Assembly (NCBI GenBank): GCA_963682055.1 | Contig: OY821750.1 | Span: 7,814,501 to 7,878,500 of the forward strand | DNA: 64,000 bases | Direction: 5' to 3' | Source: Primula veris | Taxonomy: Eukaryota > Streptophyta > Magnoliopsida > Ericales > Primulaceae | Part shown: positions 1-10,366 of the stretch, in pieces | Numbering within the stretch: position 1 is the stretch's first letter | How the letters are laid out: every line of letters begins with the position of its first letter | Notes under the pieces: generated by a model | What the model saw: only the letters and a program-made list of their open reading frames with translations | The model's database searches: none | What the model was told of the DNA's origin: nothing | Program-made: the position numbers and the translations under genes

Positions 1-360
1 GCTAAGGAAATTGGTCATACCTTTAAGATGGATTCATCTTTGTATCCAATTTTAAGAGGATGAGTTTTTTCGCCATTTTTATTTGGGATAAGTTTTCTAT
101 CCTCTCTAAGGCAGACCGATAGCTATTCTTAGACAAGTGGGCGCAGGATGACACGCATAGTATCTGGCCCAAGTGGCAGTTTATTACGCAAGAAGCCCCT
201 CAAGTTATTTACGAAATTTTTATTTAGTTTTACAAGTTGTAGTCTTGTTCTTTTGTTAGATCATATTTTGAATAGGGGCACTTCGGGTCCTTTTTCTTTT
301 GTATTTTTTGTGGGGTTTTTCCCCCACATTTTTTATTTTTTCCAACTATTAATAAAATAA
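1..360 (+). mobile_element. L1-type LINE, 3' tail only
   Basis: The first 55 bases are the end of a LINE RNase H reading frame (stop at 53-55), identical to the end of the LINE at 25924. The following 300 bases match the 3' UTR of the LINEs ending at 26230 and 57725. Near the end is a GTGGGG/CCCCAC hairpin (310-327), then T-rich sequence and AATAAAATAAAA. The rest of this element lies left of the window. A 70-codon open frame here is inside the UTR and is not a gene. Confidence 0.8.
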
Positions 361-1435
361 AATTACAGATTTTCCCCATCATTCATTTAAAAATAAAGTA
401 TACTCTATGTCATGTATACTTTATACAATTTCATCACTCTAATCCTCCATCCTTTGTTTAAGACCCGCTTAGTCACAATTTATACTTTATTTGTACAACA
501 CATTATATTCTTTTTTTATTAACCTGCAACCTGAAGCTTACAAATTTACAAGCTCGATCTTTATATATATATATTGGTAGAAGAAACTCACAATTCTAAT
601 TGTAATTTAGGAATAAAAATATGGGGAGAAATCCAACTTAAACAGAGAATAAGTATCAAATCTGATCGAAAATTAAAATTACGACTTAATTAAAAATTGA
701 CAAAAGCTCCAATGATTAAGAGTGTAAATATTTAATGTAGTCTGTTAAGATCGGTGTTCTAAAATGCACACATAGACGGAAGTTAGGCGGGGTCTAGACG
801 CCTAACATATTATGTGAAATTAGGTGGATTAGGTGGTGATTAAGCGGAATTAGGTGGGATTAGACGCTAGTTGACCAACTTTTGCCTAAATTTTTTCTTT
901 TCGTACATTGGTTAAGATACAAGTTGAAGTTCTTCTTTGCGGGGAATGGGTTAATCCATTCTCGGGTTCATTTGTTGATTTTACTAAAAAAATTCAAAAT
1001 CACAATGATTTATCATCTTAATCTTACAATTGTTGATATGTCTATGATAACAGGCTCCGCTAATTTCCGTAATTGCGGGGTTATGATTTGTTGAAGTGTT
1101 ACGGGTGTAATACCAGGAACGAAAAATAATTAATTTTTTCTTAAATGATTTCGTTCCATAAAAACGACGTCTTTAGTCGTGAAAAATGTTGTGGCTTCAG
1201 GCTTCTAGATGCATTTAGTTTGTTACTCTTTTGATTGATATTTGATACGATAGCCTTTGAAAATGCATTGGTCGCTACTTGAGAGTAGAGGAAAATTATG
1301 AATAAGACATTTATTTGTACTGTAATCCAGCCACCAAAAACTTGTATAGCAATGGGTGTGTATCCTAATTGGCTTTCAGGAGGATTTCCCCGGAGAATGA
1401 ATAAAATACTGAGAAGGGTATTATTCATCAAACAA
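361..1435. other. Gene-free interval between LINE tail and copia remnant
   Basis: No gene is recognised. At 779-870 there is a G-rich degenerate short repeat built on TTAGGTGG/TTAAGCGG units, with GGCGGGGTCTAGACGCC beside it. The stretch 1141-1458 is open on the minus strand for about 105 codons in all three modules, but nothing in it resembles a known protein and the conservation is explained by the duplication. The part next to the copia remnant may be rearranged retroelement sequence. Confidence 0.5.
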
Positions 1436-3663
1436 GTTGTGTAGGTACACCATAGCAAAATGGTTTAGTAGAAAGGAAGAATCAATATTTTCTTAATGTA
1501 GCTAGATCTTTAAGATTTCATTCTCATTTATCATTAAATTTTTGGGGAGATTGTGAGTTAACGGCTGCATATTTAATTAATAGAACTCCTACTCCTCTTT
1601 TAGGGAATAAATCTCCTTTTGAAGTTTTGTTCAATAGAAAACCTGCATATAGTCATCTCAGGGTTTTTGGTTGTTTGTGTTTTGCTAGTTCTTTAACAAG
1701 AAATAGGACTAAGGTTTGTTCTAGAAGTAGAAAGTGTGTTTCGATTGGTTACGGTGCAAGTACAAAAGGATATAAACATTATGATTTAAGTACTTAAGAA
1801 GTTTTTCTTTCTAGAGATGTTTTTTATGAGCATATCATGCCTTTTTATGATGATGTTAACCATATTAATATTGATAATGTGATTAACATGAATGATAATA
1901 ATGCTACAACCATGAATAATAAGAATCATAATGACACTAACAACATGAAAACTAATAATGAGAATGAAAATCACAATAATCAGATAGGATTAGTAAAAAA
2001 ACCTTCTTATTTGCAAAATTTTCATTATGGTTCTGTAGTTTCTGGTACTAATAATGTTGTTTACCCTTTATCAGAATATGTTGGTTATAATAAAATATCT
2101 AATAGGCATAAAAAAAAAAATCTAGCAATTTCTTCTGATGTTGAACCTAATACTTATAAGCAAACTTCTTTAAATCCTCTTTGACAAGAAGCTATGCAAA
2201 ATGAAATTAAAGATTTAGAAAGTAATAAAATTGAATTACCACATGAAAAACAAACTATACGTTCTAAGTGGGTCTATAAGATTAAGTATACGTCAGATGG
2301 TAGTATTGAAAGATACAAGCCTATGTTATTTGCTAAGTGATATACACAAACTGAAAGAATTGATTATGATGCTACTTTTTCTCCTGTTGCTAAGATAACT
2401 ACTGTTAGGTGTTTTTTATCTACTGCTCGAGTAAATAATTGGCTTTTATCTCAAATAGATGTGAATAATCCTTTTTTACATGATGATTTGTATGAGGATG
2501 TGTATATGGTGATTCCACCTGGTTTTCATCAGAATAATAGTAATTTAGTTTTTAACTTACAAAAATCTTTATATGGTTTAAAATAGGCTTCTAGATAGTG
2601 GTGTGCAAAGTTAAGTAATTCTCTTTTGGATTTTGTTCTTATTCAATCATTTGAAGATAATTCTCTTTTTACTTACAGTAAAAATGATTCTTTTATAGCT
2701 TTATTAGTTTATGTTGATGATATCTTAATGGGTAGTTCTTTTTCTGATTTGGTCAATCAAGTAAAGTTTTTCTAAATAAAAAGTTTCAGTTAAAGGATAT
2801 GGGAGAAATTAAATATTTTCTGGGTTTAGAGATAGGAAGAAATAAAAATGGAATACATGTATGTCAAAGAAAGTATGCTTTAGAATTATTAGATGATATT
2901 GATTTTTTGGCTGTTAAACCTGCTCTTTTTCTCATGGATACCAAATTAAAGCTAACAATAAATATACAGATTTACTAGATGATATTACTAAGTATAGAAG
3001 ATTAATAGCTAAGTTGCTTTATTTAACTATTACTAGACCTGACATCTCTTTTTCAGTTAATGCTCTAAGTCAGTTTTTAGCATATCCAATTAAGATTTAT
3101 TATAATGCTGCTTTAAAAGTGCTCAGGCATGTCAAGCAAAATCCATTTCAAGGTATTTTATTTTCTTCTAATTCTATTTTTGATTTAAAAGCTATTACTT
3201 ATTCTGATTGGGTAGCGTGAATAGATACTATGAAATCAGTGACTGGTTTCTATGTTCTTCTTGGAAATTCTTTAGTTTCATGGAAGAGTAAAAAACATAA
3301 TACTATTTCTAGGAGCTCAGTTGAAGCTGAGTATAGAGCTATGGCAAATACAACTTGTGAATTTATGTGGTTGCTACAACTTTTATAAGATTTCAAAATT
3401 AAGCATGAAAACCATTGATTTTATATACATATAGTAAATCAGCTCTGGATTTGGCTAATAATCCTATTAACCATGAAAGATCTAAACACATAGAGGTGTA
3501 CTGTCATTTTATTAGAGAAACGATTTTGCAGAAAGTTATTCATCCATTGCATGTTTATTCTATCAATAATTTAGCTGATATTTTTACAAAACATTTGGGT
3601 GAATCCATGTTTAAAAATTTGTTAGTCAAGTTGGGTGTTTTCTCAATCCACATTTCAACTTGA
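1436..3663 (+). pseudogene. Ty1/copia pol remnant (integrase, RT, RNase H), copy 1
   Basis: Pieces of a copia polyprotein lie in the usual order. The end of the integrase core comes first, with the NGLVERK motif near 1455. Next is the post-integrase segment with VFGCLCF near 1665. The reverse transcriptase follows, with YVDDIL at 2710-2727, then RNase H with SSVEAEYRAM near 3315 and ADIFTKHLG near 3580. The frame is broken many times, for example stops in place of Q, W or K at 1798, 2338, 2584 and 3218. Gag, protease and the integrase zinc finger are absent. A purine-rich CTTGAGGGAGGTGT follows the last frame, as at a copia polypurine tract. It cannot encode active proteins. The three module copies share most lesions, so decay preceded duplication. 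Confidence 0.85.
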
Positions 3664-4340
3664 GGGAGGTGTATTAACAGTACATATTTGTACGATTTTA
3701 TCTTGGACTAAAATCAAAGCATTTGAAGGACTGATTGCTCTGTACCAGTAAAAAGATTGCTCATATTTAGTCTTTTTCTAATGGTTCGACATCAACAAAT
3801 TCAACGAAATACTATGCAAAAGGAGAAAACACTCACTATAGATCAACAGTAACCATATATACTAGTATTGTAACTATATATTGTTGGCTAATAGGATATC
3901 AATATAACATAAAGTTTTTTTTGGGAATGATTAGAAAATACACTTGTAGCTTGAGAGCTCAACAGTCAAATCAATGACACAATACTACTCACTGATGGAC
4001 TAGCCTCGATCAATATGTCATGAATTAATTCAATGTATAGATTAACTTACGGCAGCATAAAAGAAAACTTACACTCTTATAGGCAGCAAAAAATTAGAAG
4101 GGGATATTTGGAAAGGGACAACAAGTTGCATATCCGTTTCAACAAATAAGCAAAAGAAAGATCATATAATTCTACTTGTAAATTCTCATCAAACCCAAAC
4201 ATTTGCACGCCAATAGAAATAGAGATAGAAATGGAAATACAAGAAGATAAACAAAGATAACACCAATCACCAGTTTTTCTTCAAGTTGCCTCAGATTAAA
4301 ATTAATATACGCATCCTAAAATTATATAGTGAACACATTT
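3664..4340. other. Intergenic interval; possible degraded copia LTR, then Dof 3' flank
   Basis: The first few hundred bases follow the copia polypurine tract, start near TGTATTAACAG and could be a decayed 3' LTR. No second LTR copy was found to prove it. The rest is AT-rich and lies downstream of the minus-strand Dof-like frame. Nothing else is recognised. Confidence 0.35.
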
Positions 4341-4631
4341 TTACCACGATCCTCCCTTCAACTTGCCACTTCAATACCCATTAGCCTCTCCTTGCTTTCT
4401 ATGTTGCTCTAGTTCATCGCTCGAGTTTGGTGGTTGCTTCAAATCGTTGAAAGGGAAAATTAGCCTTGGAGCAGCCTCTTGAACATCTTGAAGATTTGAA
4501 TACCCATTTTGATATATCTCATTTAAGGAGAAATTAAGTGTTGGCTTAAACTCTTGGAGAGGATATTCATGTGAAAACATTGGGTTTGGACCAGATCCCG
4601 ACATTGGCAACATTAAGGGATTGAGTCCCAT
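4341..4631 (-). pseudogene. Dof-like transcription factor C-terminal fragment, copy 1
   Basis: On the minus strand a frame of 96 codons resembles the C-terminal tail of plant Dof zinc-finger transcription factors. It has a FPFNDLK segment and a tail equivalent to GYWSGKLNGGSW, comparable to the YWnGMLGGGSW-type ends of that family. In this copy the tail Trp codon is TGA (stop at 4371-4373), so the last ten residues are lost. The CX2C-CX2C Dof zinc finger that binds DNA is not present upstream: the frame meets a stop about 30 codons before the first Met, in sequence with no Dof similarity. It could be the last exon of a gene whose first exon is missing, or a captured fragment. The Dof assignment rests on the tail motifs only. 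Confidence 0.5.
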
Positions 4632-6035
4632 TAAGGAGATTGATCCAGCAATAAAGCTATATAGCCAGACATTTGAAACAGACTCTATACCCGAGTGATG
4701 ACATGTCTATAGACATTCCAAAATTAAAAAACAAATATCTGTCTACTCTCTCTCTTCTTTCAAAACACAATCAATTCCCTTCTCTCAGAGTATCTCCACA
4801 CTTTCTCCTTCAAAACATTTTTAATCCCTCCTTTCAAAATAAAATCAGTCACCTACTCAAATTAAGAGCCCAAAACCCCATAGAATAATCACCTCCATGT
4901 CTGATTATACTTTGATTTTCTGAGATAATTAAAATTATGCATGTGTATATCCATGGATCAAAAGATGGTTGTTTGATTATGTAGTTTGACTATGAGTACC
5001 CTTTATATTTTTACATGTCCGTGTAATAAGTTTTGTTGAGTTTTACCAGGCTTGTTTGATTTTGAAATTTTTAAACAATTAATGGTCATTGAGGGCTTGT
5101 TTGCTATGCAACTTTTAAGCAATTAATGGCTACGGTTGGGATGTGTTTAATGAGCCATTATGAACTAATTTCAACGTACAACTCTATATTAGCATGGCAG
5201 CATCGAACTTAATCGTATTGTAGTTGTACATTAAAGTATGCTACTTTATACAAAACCGATTGCGTAATGCTTCAAAATTTGCTAAAACAATGCTTGCAAA
5301 TTTACAAAAACATAACTTAAACCACACTAATAGAACTGGAATAACTTGCAGAAATGATTAAGTCTACTCAAATTCATCAAAGGTGCTGAAAATCTGTCCA
5401 AAACTCACGAAAATTGGAACATATCATAATGTACTGGGAAAAAACCATGGGTCGGAAAATTAGTGGCAAAAGTCACTTACAAAAGTCAAAAATTCTAGTG
5501 GCAAAAGCTGCTCATACTAGCGATAAAAAAATGACAATATACAAAAATTCCAATTAAAGTTGCAGACTTATTTTCCAGATTTCTTTCTCAAAAATAATCA
5601 AAATTGCACAAACTTCACAATTCAGGTCTTTGTAAAGAAAACAACAGTCTTTCGTCTTCTAAAAGATAGTGCACATCTTCTCGAAATCTGATCATGATAG
5701 TCTTGTTTCTGTAAAAATGAAAAACAAGAATAGAACTAGTGTCATCATTAATAATACTAACTATATTAAGTTTGAGAAAAGGAAACATAAATTCGAAAAA
5801 CTTACATTAGCTTCACAAGTCAATAGCAGGTTCGTTAAGATCAATCAAGCTCATACTTCTTTGTGAATATTCGAGTTGTTGCACTTTTTTCTTCGATTTG
5901 GTATTCTTCTTCGTTTTATTATTCTTCTGAGATATATTCTATAGAAAATCAACAATTTAAAAGAAATGACTACAAACAGACCCAATTAGAGATAGTCAAT
6001 ATATTGATGCAAGTACAATTATTATATTTACCTGC
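4632..6035. other. Interval between Dof fragment and FAR1 pseudogene
   Basis: No gene is recognised. It contains CT-rich sequence (4740-4870) in which a short plus-strand frame occurs without any recognisable feature. From about 5386 to 6035 the sequence is specific to modules 1 and 3 and is the 3' flank of the minus-strand FAR1 pseudogene. In module 2 a different sequence begins at this point (41274). Confidence 0.5.
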
Positions 6036-8192
6036 TTATTGCTTGCACTTGTACATTGTTTTTTTTTTCTTTTTTGCCTCTTTCTCATATTTTGAAACTT
6101 TCCTTTTTTCTTCTGGGCGTCCTCTTTTAACTCCCTGACTTGGATCACCCACATGCAATGTTTCGTCTTCCAAACTGCCAACATCAATGGACATAGGACT
6201 CCTAGATAGAGTTTTATTCATGAATTGTTCCCGATTCACTTCAATAAATTGTGCCAAAGTATCCTTCAGCTTGTTAGTCATGCTTTCGGAATATATCACT
6301 CCATCGGCAGCCTCATTTAATAAGACAAGCACCTCATCGTAACGACGCCATTCAGGTTTTCTTTGCCTTTTAGTATAACCTAAAATCACTTTAGTGTGAC
6401 TCCTCATTATATTTTTCCGCCATCTATGTAAAATGTACTTTTCTGGAATCATGGACAACTTTTTTAATTTCCAAACTCTTAACATGTGCACACACACCAT
6501 CCCCTTACTTTCGAACATCCGGCAAACACAATTTGTTTCTCCTGTTCTTTCATCGAAACGAACTAAAAACTTAACAGTTTTGTTAAATTTAATAGCCGTA
6601 CCAGCCTTGAAAGTATGCTCAACCATAAATTGTTCAATACCATCAATTACAATGCCAACTTCAAGCTCGCAACTGAACAATTGATGAAGCTGTTTTCGAA
6701 ACTGTTTGAATTTTGATACGGTATATGCGCCATGGAATTGATTTTCAAAGTCATAAACGGACGTGTGTTGGTACTGTGCGTTTTTGGACTGAGAATCTGC
6801 TTCTTCTTCCTTTTTAACTTTCTTGCGTAAGGCAATCTCATATTTTTCAACAAACTCTTTTAACAAAGTTTTTCGATAAACATAACTTTTAAAAAATGAA
6901 TTCATGCTCTCGCTACGTTGGGTTGTGGATATCCCTGCCCAAAAGGTATCTGTGACAAAGGTCGGTACCCATCGATTGCGCTCATTGTACAATGAACATA
7001 ACCACTCGTGATCTTCTAGCTTGTGATCAATGATCATTTTCGCCCATTTTTCTTCAAAGTCGGATATGGTGTACGAATCATAAACCGCACTACTAATTGC
7101 ATTTTGAATATGCTCAAAATCTTTGTAACTCTTGAATTTATCCGGGAATTTTTTCATGATGTGCCATAAACACCACCTATGTCTTGTCTCCGGAAAAACT
7201 AGGCTTATTGCATTTTGCATCGCTCTGTCTTGATCAGTGATTATGCCATGAGGAGGGATGCCTGACATACAAGTAAGTCATGCCTTAAACAACCACACAA
7301 ACGACTCTGTATTTTCTTGGGTCACAAGACCACACCCAAGTAATATGGAGTGTTCGTGATGATTGACACCAACAAATGGTGCAAAAGGCATATTAAACCT
7401 GTTGGCAAGGTATGTTGTGTCAAATGTCAAGACGTCGCCAAACTCTTTATATGCCTCTTTACTCCTTGCATCTGCCCAAAACACTTTTGTTAAACGATTT
7501 TCGTCATCTAAATCAATAGAATAGAAAAAATCATTGTTGTCAGCTTGCATTTTTTGAAAATAACTAATCATTGCTCTAGCATCCCCCCCTTTGATTGCAT
7601 TGCGCCTAACTTTATCCATATGATTTCGGAGATCCTTTTCTATCCATGGTTGATCATCGTTTTCACCCGCCATTTGTTGTAATAGATCAACAGTTTTGTT
7701 TATCTTAATTCTTGCTTCACAATTTAACTCAATCTCTCTTTGGACATGCGCTGGAAGATTCCTATAACACCTCAAATATTTTATCCCTTTCGGATCCATT
7801 TCATGGTTGTGCTCTAATTTGATAGAGGTCACCTTCCATTTGTCATCAAACTGACGTGTTATTTTCATTGTTGCTTTACAATCCGTCTTAGTTGTTGGAT
7901 GACTAGCTAAGGGATCAACGAGTTTCTTTGGCAATCCATTTTTGTGGCAACTGAACTGTATCCAATACTTTATTCCATCTTTCTTTTTTGAGTTAGAAAT
8001 TGTTACACCAAAACCTTTTGCTCTTGCATAAGTAGCATAAAAATTTTGGGCTTGAGTTTCTAAATCAAACATCATTCCAACTTTTGGCTACCATAACTCT
8101 GCCACATTATGATTGTTTACTTCATTATCTTCTCTTATTTCCACATCCGGGTCTCGGTGATCTTCTCTTGTTTCAAAATCCAAACCTTCCAT
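6036..8192 (-). pseudogene. FAR1/FRS family (MULE transposase-derived) pseudogene, copy 1
   Basis: Read on the minus strand from an ATG at 8192, the frame runs about 718 codons to 6036, a normal length for FAR1-related sequence (FRS) proteins. The order is: acidic N-terminus; FAR1 DNA-binding zinc-finger region (FYATYARAKGFGV and the following Cys/His, about 8055-7800); MULE transposase domain (VLTFDTTYLANRFNMPF near 7440, ITDQDRAM near 7230); SWIM zinc finger CxC...CxH (CVCRMFESKGMVCVH near 6500); basic C-terminus. Family members are transcription factors domesticated from Mutator-like transposases. Two in-frame stops break it: TAG at 8090-8088 before PKVGM, and TGA at 7280-7278 in place of the Trp after WLFKA. 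No clear terminal inverted repeats were seen, so an old host gene and a decayed transposon are both possible. Confidence 0.85.
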
Positions 8193-8998
8193 AATTTTAG
8201 TAAAAGTCTGGAGAACCATTTGTTTTAACATAATGACATTCGTACAAATAGATGAAGTTTTAAGAATAAAACAGAGCTACACCTTTTTTCATGTCTTTCA
8301 CAGAGATCAAGCATCGCTATCAAGATTGTGCAAGAATAAGAAAGGAAGGGCTACTCTCTCTCACTAGGATGAGATGTTTCTGGATAGCGGTGAAAAATAC
8401 ATAGTAGAAAGCAAAGAGAAGGAGAATAATAGTTTTAAAAATCAACTACTTTTATAGGGCTTGTATTATTATGTTATTTCACTCGAGCTCCTTAAGTTTA
8501 AAATGTTGCAGTTTCAATCCGTTCGTATTTCTTTTGTTTTAGCAAGGTCGGAGACCAAATTTAACTCAATATAAATAAAATATGTGGGCATCCCCCACTT
8601 TTAATTTAAAAAAAAAAAACTAGTATGTTTGAGGTTTCTAGCTCGGTAGAATATGGGAGTTTGCTCTGCTGAATTTTGTTTGGGTTTTGAAGCAATGAAA
8701 GTTTAATTTTGTTTGGCCATTAATGTATATTAATGGAGAAGCCCCATGGAGAGAATATATACAAGCAACGATTAATGACTTGAACCTAAATGATTTTAAA
8801 AGAAATCATATAATATTTAAAGACAATAAATTCCTTACCTTATTTTCCACATCATAATTTCTACAATTAATGAAAATATCTCAAATATCTCCAAGCATTT
8901 ACTTCTTTCTCATATAGACTAACAAACCAGAAAAACAAATATTCATAATATAGAAACCATATACTCCAATTCTTTGCTTCTTTGATACGTAAGTAGCC
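8193..8998. other. Upstream region of the direct MADS gene (left inverted-repeat arm)
   Basis: From about 8242 this matches the reverse complement of 14923-15670, so it is the promoter-side part of the left arm. It contains a GTGGG/CCCAC hairpin at 8584-8598 followed by poly(A) of about 12, which resembles the tail of a retroposed sequence. The last 100 bases before the MADS start are AT-rich and would hold the promoter and 5' UTR. Compared with the other arms, this copy has lost a short TA-rich segment near 8911. Confidence 0.55.
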
Positions 8999-10120
8999 AT
9001 GCCCGAAAAAAAGGTTAAAATTGCCTTTATAGAAGATGCTGCCCGAAGAAAAGCAGCATACAAGAAAAGAAATAAGGGCTTGCTAAAAAAAGTGAATGAG
9101 CTCTCTACCTTATGTGATGCTGACATGTGTGTGGTCATATATAACCCACATGAGAACCAACCCGAGGTCTGGCCCAATTTTCGATCAGCACAGAGGGTGA
9201 TTTCTAGGTTTAAGAGAATGCCAGATTTGGAGCAGAGGCGGGAAATGACGGACCAAGAAAGCTTAACTAGGGAATGGATATTGAAAGTTGCCAAAAAAGT
9301 AAAAAAAGTGATGGAAAAAAACAAGGAGATGGAGATGAAGAAGGTGATGTACCAGTGTTTGACAGGATGTGAAGTAAAAAATTTAAGCATGGAAGATCTA
9401 TCCCACCAAGAGATGTTGGTAGAACGATATACGGAGGAGGCACGTGAAATGGTTGAGAAGTTGGCTAGGGAGGAGGGTTCAAGCCAGATGGGTGAGTTTG
9501 GAAGTATTAACGAAGTTGCACTTATGATGGAAGAAGATCATAACGAAAATTTTGGCTTAAAAGCAACGGAAAGGACACAAGAGTTTATCGAGAATCGAAA
9601 TGAGCATAAGCTTATGCAGTTGGTTAATGAGCTCGAGACGCTGCTCATGCCTGTCGGAGATGACAACAATGGAGGTACGTCCAATGCTTTATATCATGAG
9701 GGATGTGGAGAGACGCCTTTTTAGCTGTTGTTTTTTATTACTCATGATTTTCGATGTTTTATCCCATGCATGTTTAATTAGCGTCTTGTAACTTTTGTTA
9801 TGTTTTTGTTTTATCTTATTCGTCTTTATATCCTTTCGGTGGTTTCAGATCTTCTTTATATTTCAAACTCAGCTGCTTAATTACATATCCATATACATTG
9901 TAACATGTAATCAATAAAAGAAGAGTATTTTTTTTATAACGACTCGTTTGTTTAGTTTTTTTCTTAATATAGGAAAACTATGAACAATTAGTTTTACATA
10001 GTAATTAAAGAATATCAAAAGAAAACTCAGAGATACGAGCCAACATGATTGTTTGATATGATTTTCATATAGCCAATCACAAAGTCTTGGTATTAAGACA
10101 TAATTTGACGACAATGACGA
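8242..10120 (+). repeat. Left arm of MADS inverted repeat, module 1
   Basis: This interval is the reverse complement of 13340-15670 apart from the TRIM element and small indels. It covers the MADS gene with its flanks. Similarity stops near 10120, after the tttgacgacaatga string. On the promoter side it stops near 8242, where the FAR1 block takes over from the sequence seen at 41274-41546 in module 2. Confidence 0.85.
8999..9724 (+). CDS. Type I M-gamma MADS-box transcription factor (AGL80/PHERES-like), intact
   Basis: An intronless 241-codon gene. Residues 1-60 form a MADS domain of the M-gamma type: basic KKVK at the start, KKRNKGLLKK at 22-31, ELSTLCDADMCVVIYNP at 34-50, then PEVWPN. The plant M-gamma pattern matches AGL80, PHERES1 and relatives. 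These are nuclear DNA-binding factors that dimerise with other type I MADS proteins and act in the central cell and endosperm. Residues 63-115 form a charged, probably coiled linker. There is no K domain, as expected for type I. The tail is acidic. The start follows GTAGCC and matches the module 2 paralogue. A poly(A) signal AATAAA lies at 9913-9918, about 190 bases after the stop. It is the only fully intact member here and points toward the decayed paralogue at 13730-14298. Confidence 0.9.
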   Translation: MPEKKVKIAFIEDAARRKAAYKKRNKGLLKKVNELSTLCDADMCVVIYNPHENQPEVWPNFRSAQRVISRFKRMPDLEQRREMTDQESLTREWILKVAKKVKKVMEKNKEMEMKKVMYQCLTGCEVKNLSMEDLSHQEMLVERYTEEAREMVEKLAREEGSSQMGEFGSINEVALMMEEDHNENFGLKATERTQEFIENRNEHKLMQLVNELETLLMPVGDDNNGGTSNALYHEGCGETPF

Positions 10121-10366
10121 TATCATCATAAAAAACAAAACGTGAAAAACTTGGTCAGACTTTTTAATGCCTAGTCTATTGGTAGAAATATCTTAATCAC
10201 AGTATTATTGATATTATTATCATCCTAGCATTGTTAGTCATAATATTTTGGTGAAAGATGTGTAGAGCACCATCCCCACCCATACAGTGAGTCGGGCGCT
10301 TGTCTTAAAGATTGACCTGTATGGGAAAATTAATTTATCCAATATATTTTCAAAATTTGCAGAAGC
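10121..10366. other. Spacer between left arm and solo LTR
   Basis: AT-rich spacer with no gene. It ends in the GAAGC target duplication (10362-10366) of the solo LTR. Confidence 0.5.

Noticed and set aside
148..360. 70-codon plus-strand frame, repeated at 26017 and 57513
   Set aside because: Lies in the LINE 3' UTR, is T-rich and hydrophobic only by composition, and recurs solely because the module is duplicated.
882..1094. 70-codon plus frame, repeated at 26753 and 58248
   Set aside because: No true ATG at its beginning, no recognised motif, unusual composition.
1141..1458. 105-codon minus-strand frame conserved in three modules
   Set aside because: No recognisable domain; its start region overlaps the copia integrase remnant on the other strand; conservation is explained by recent duplication.
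4673..4888. 71-codon plus frame upstream of the Dof-like fragment
   Set aside because: CT-rich sequence gives Ser/Leu-rich translation without a recognisable family.
8899..9390. 163-codon minus frame opposite the MADS gene (and 42200-42862)
   Set aside because: Antisense shadow of a lysine-rich MADS coding region; the module 2 version even translates the AT microsatellite.
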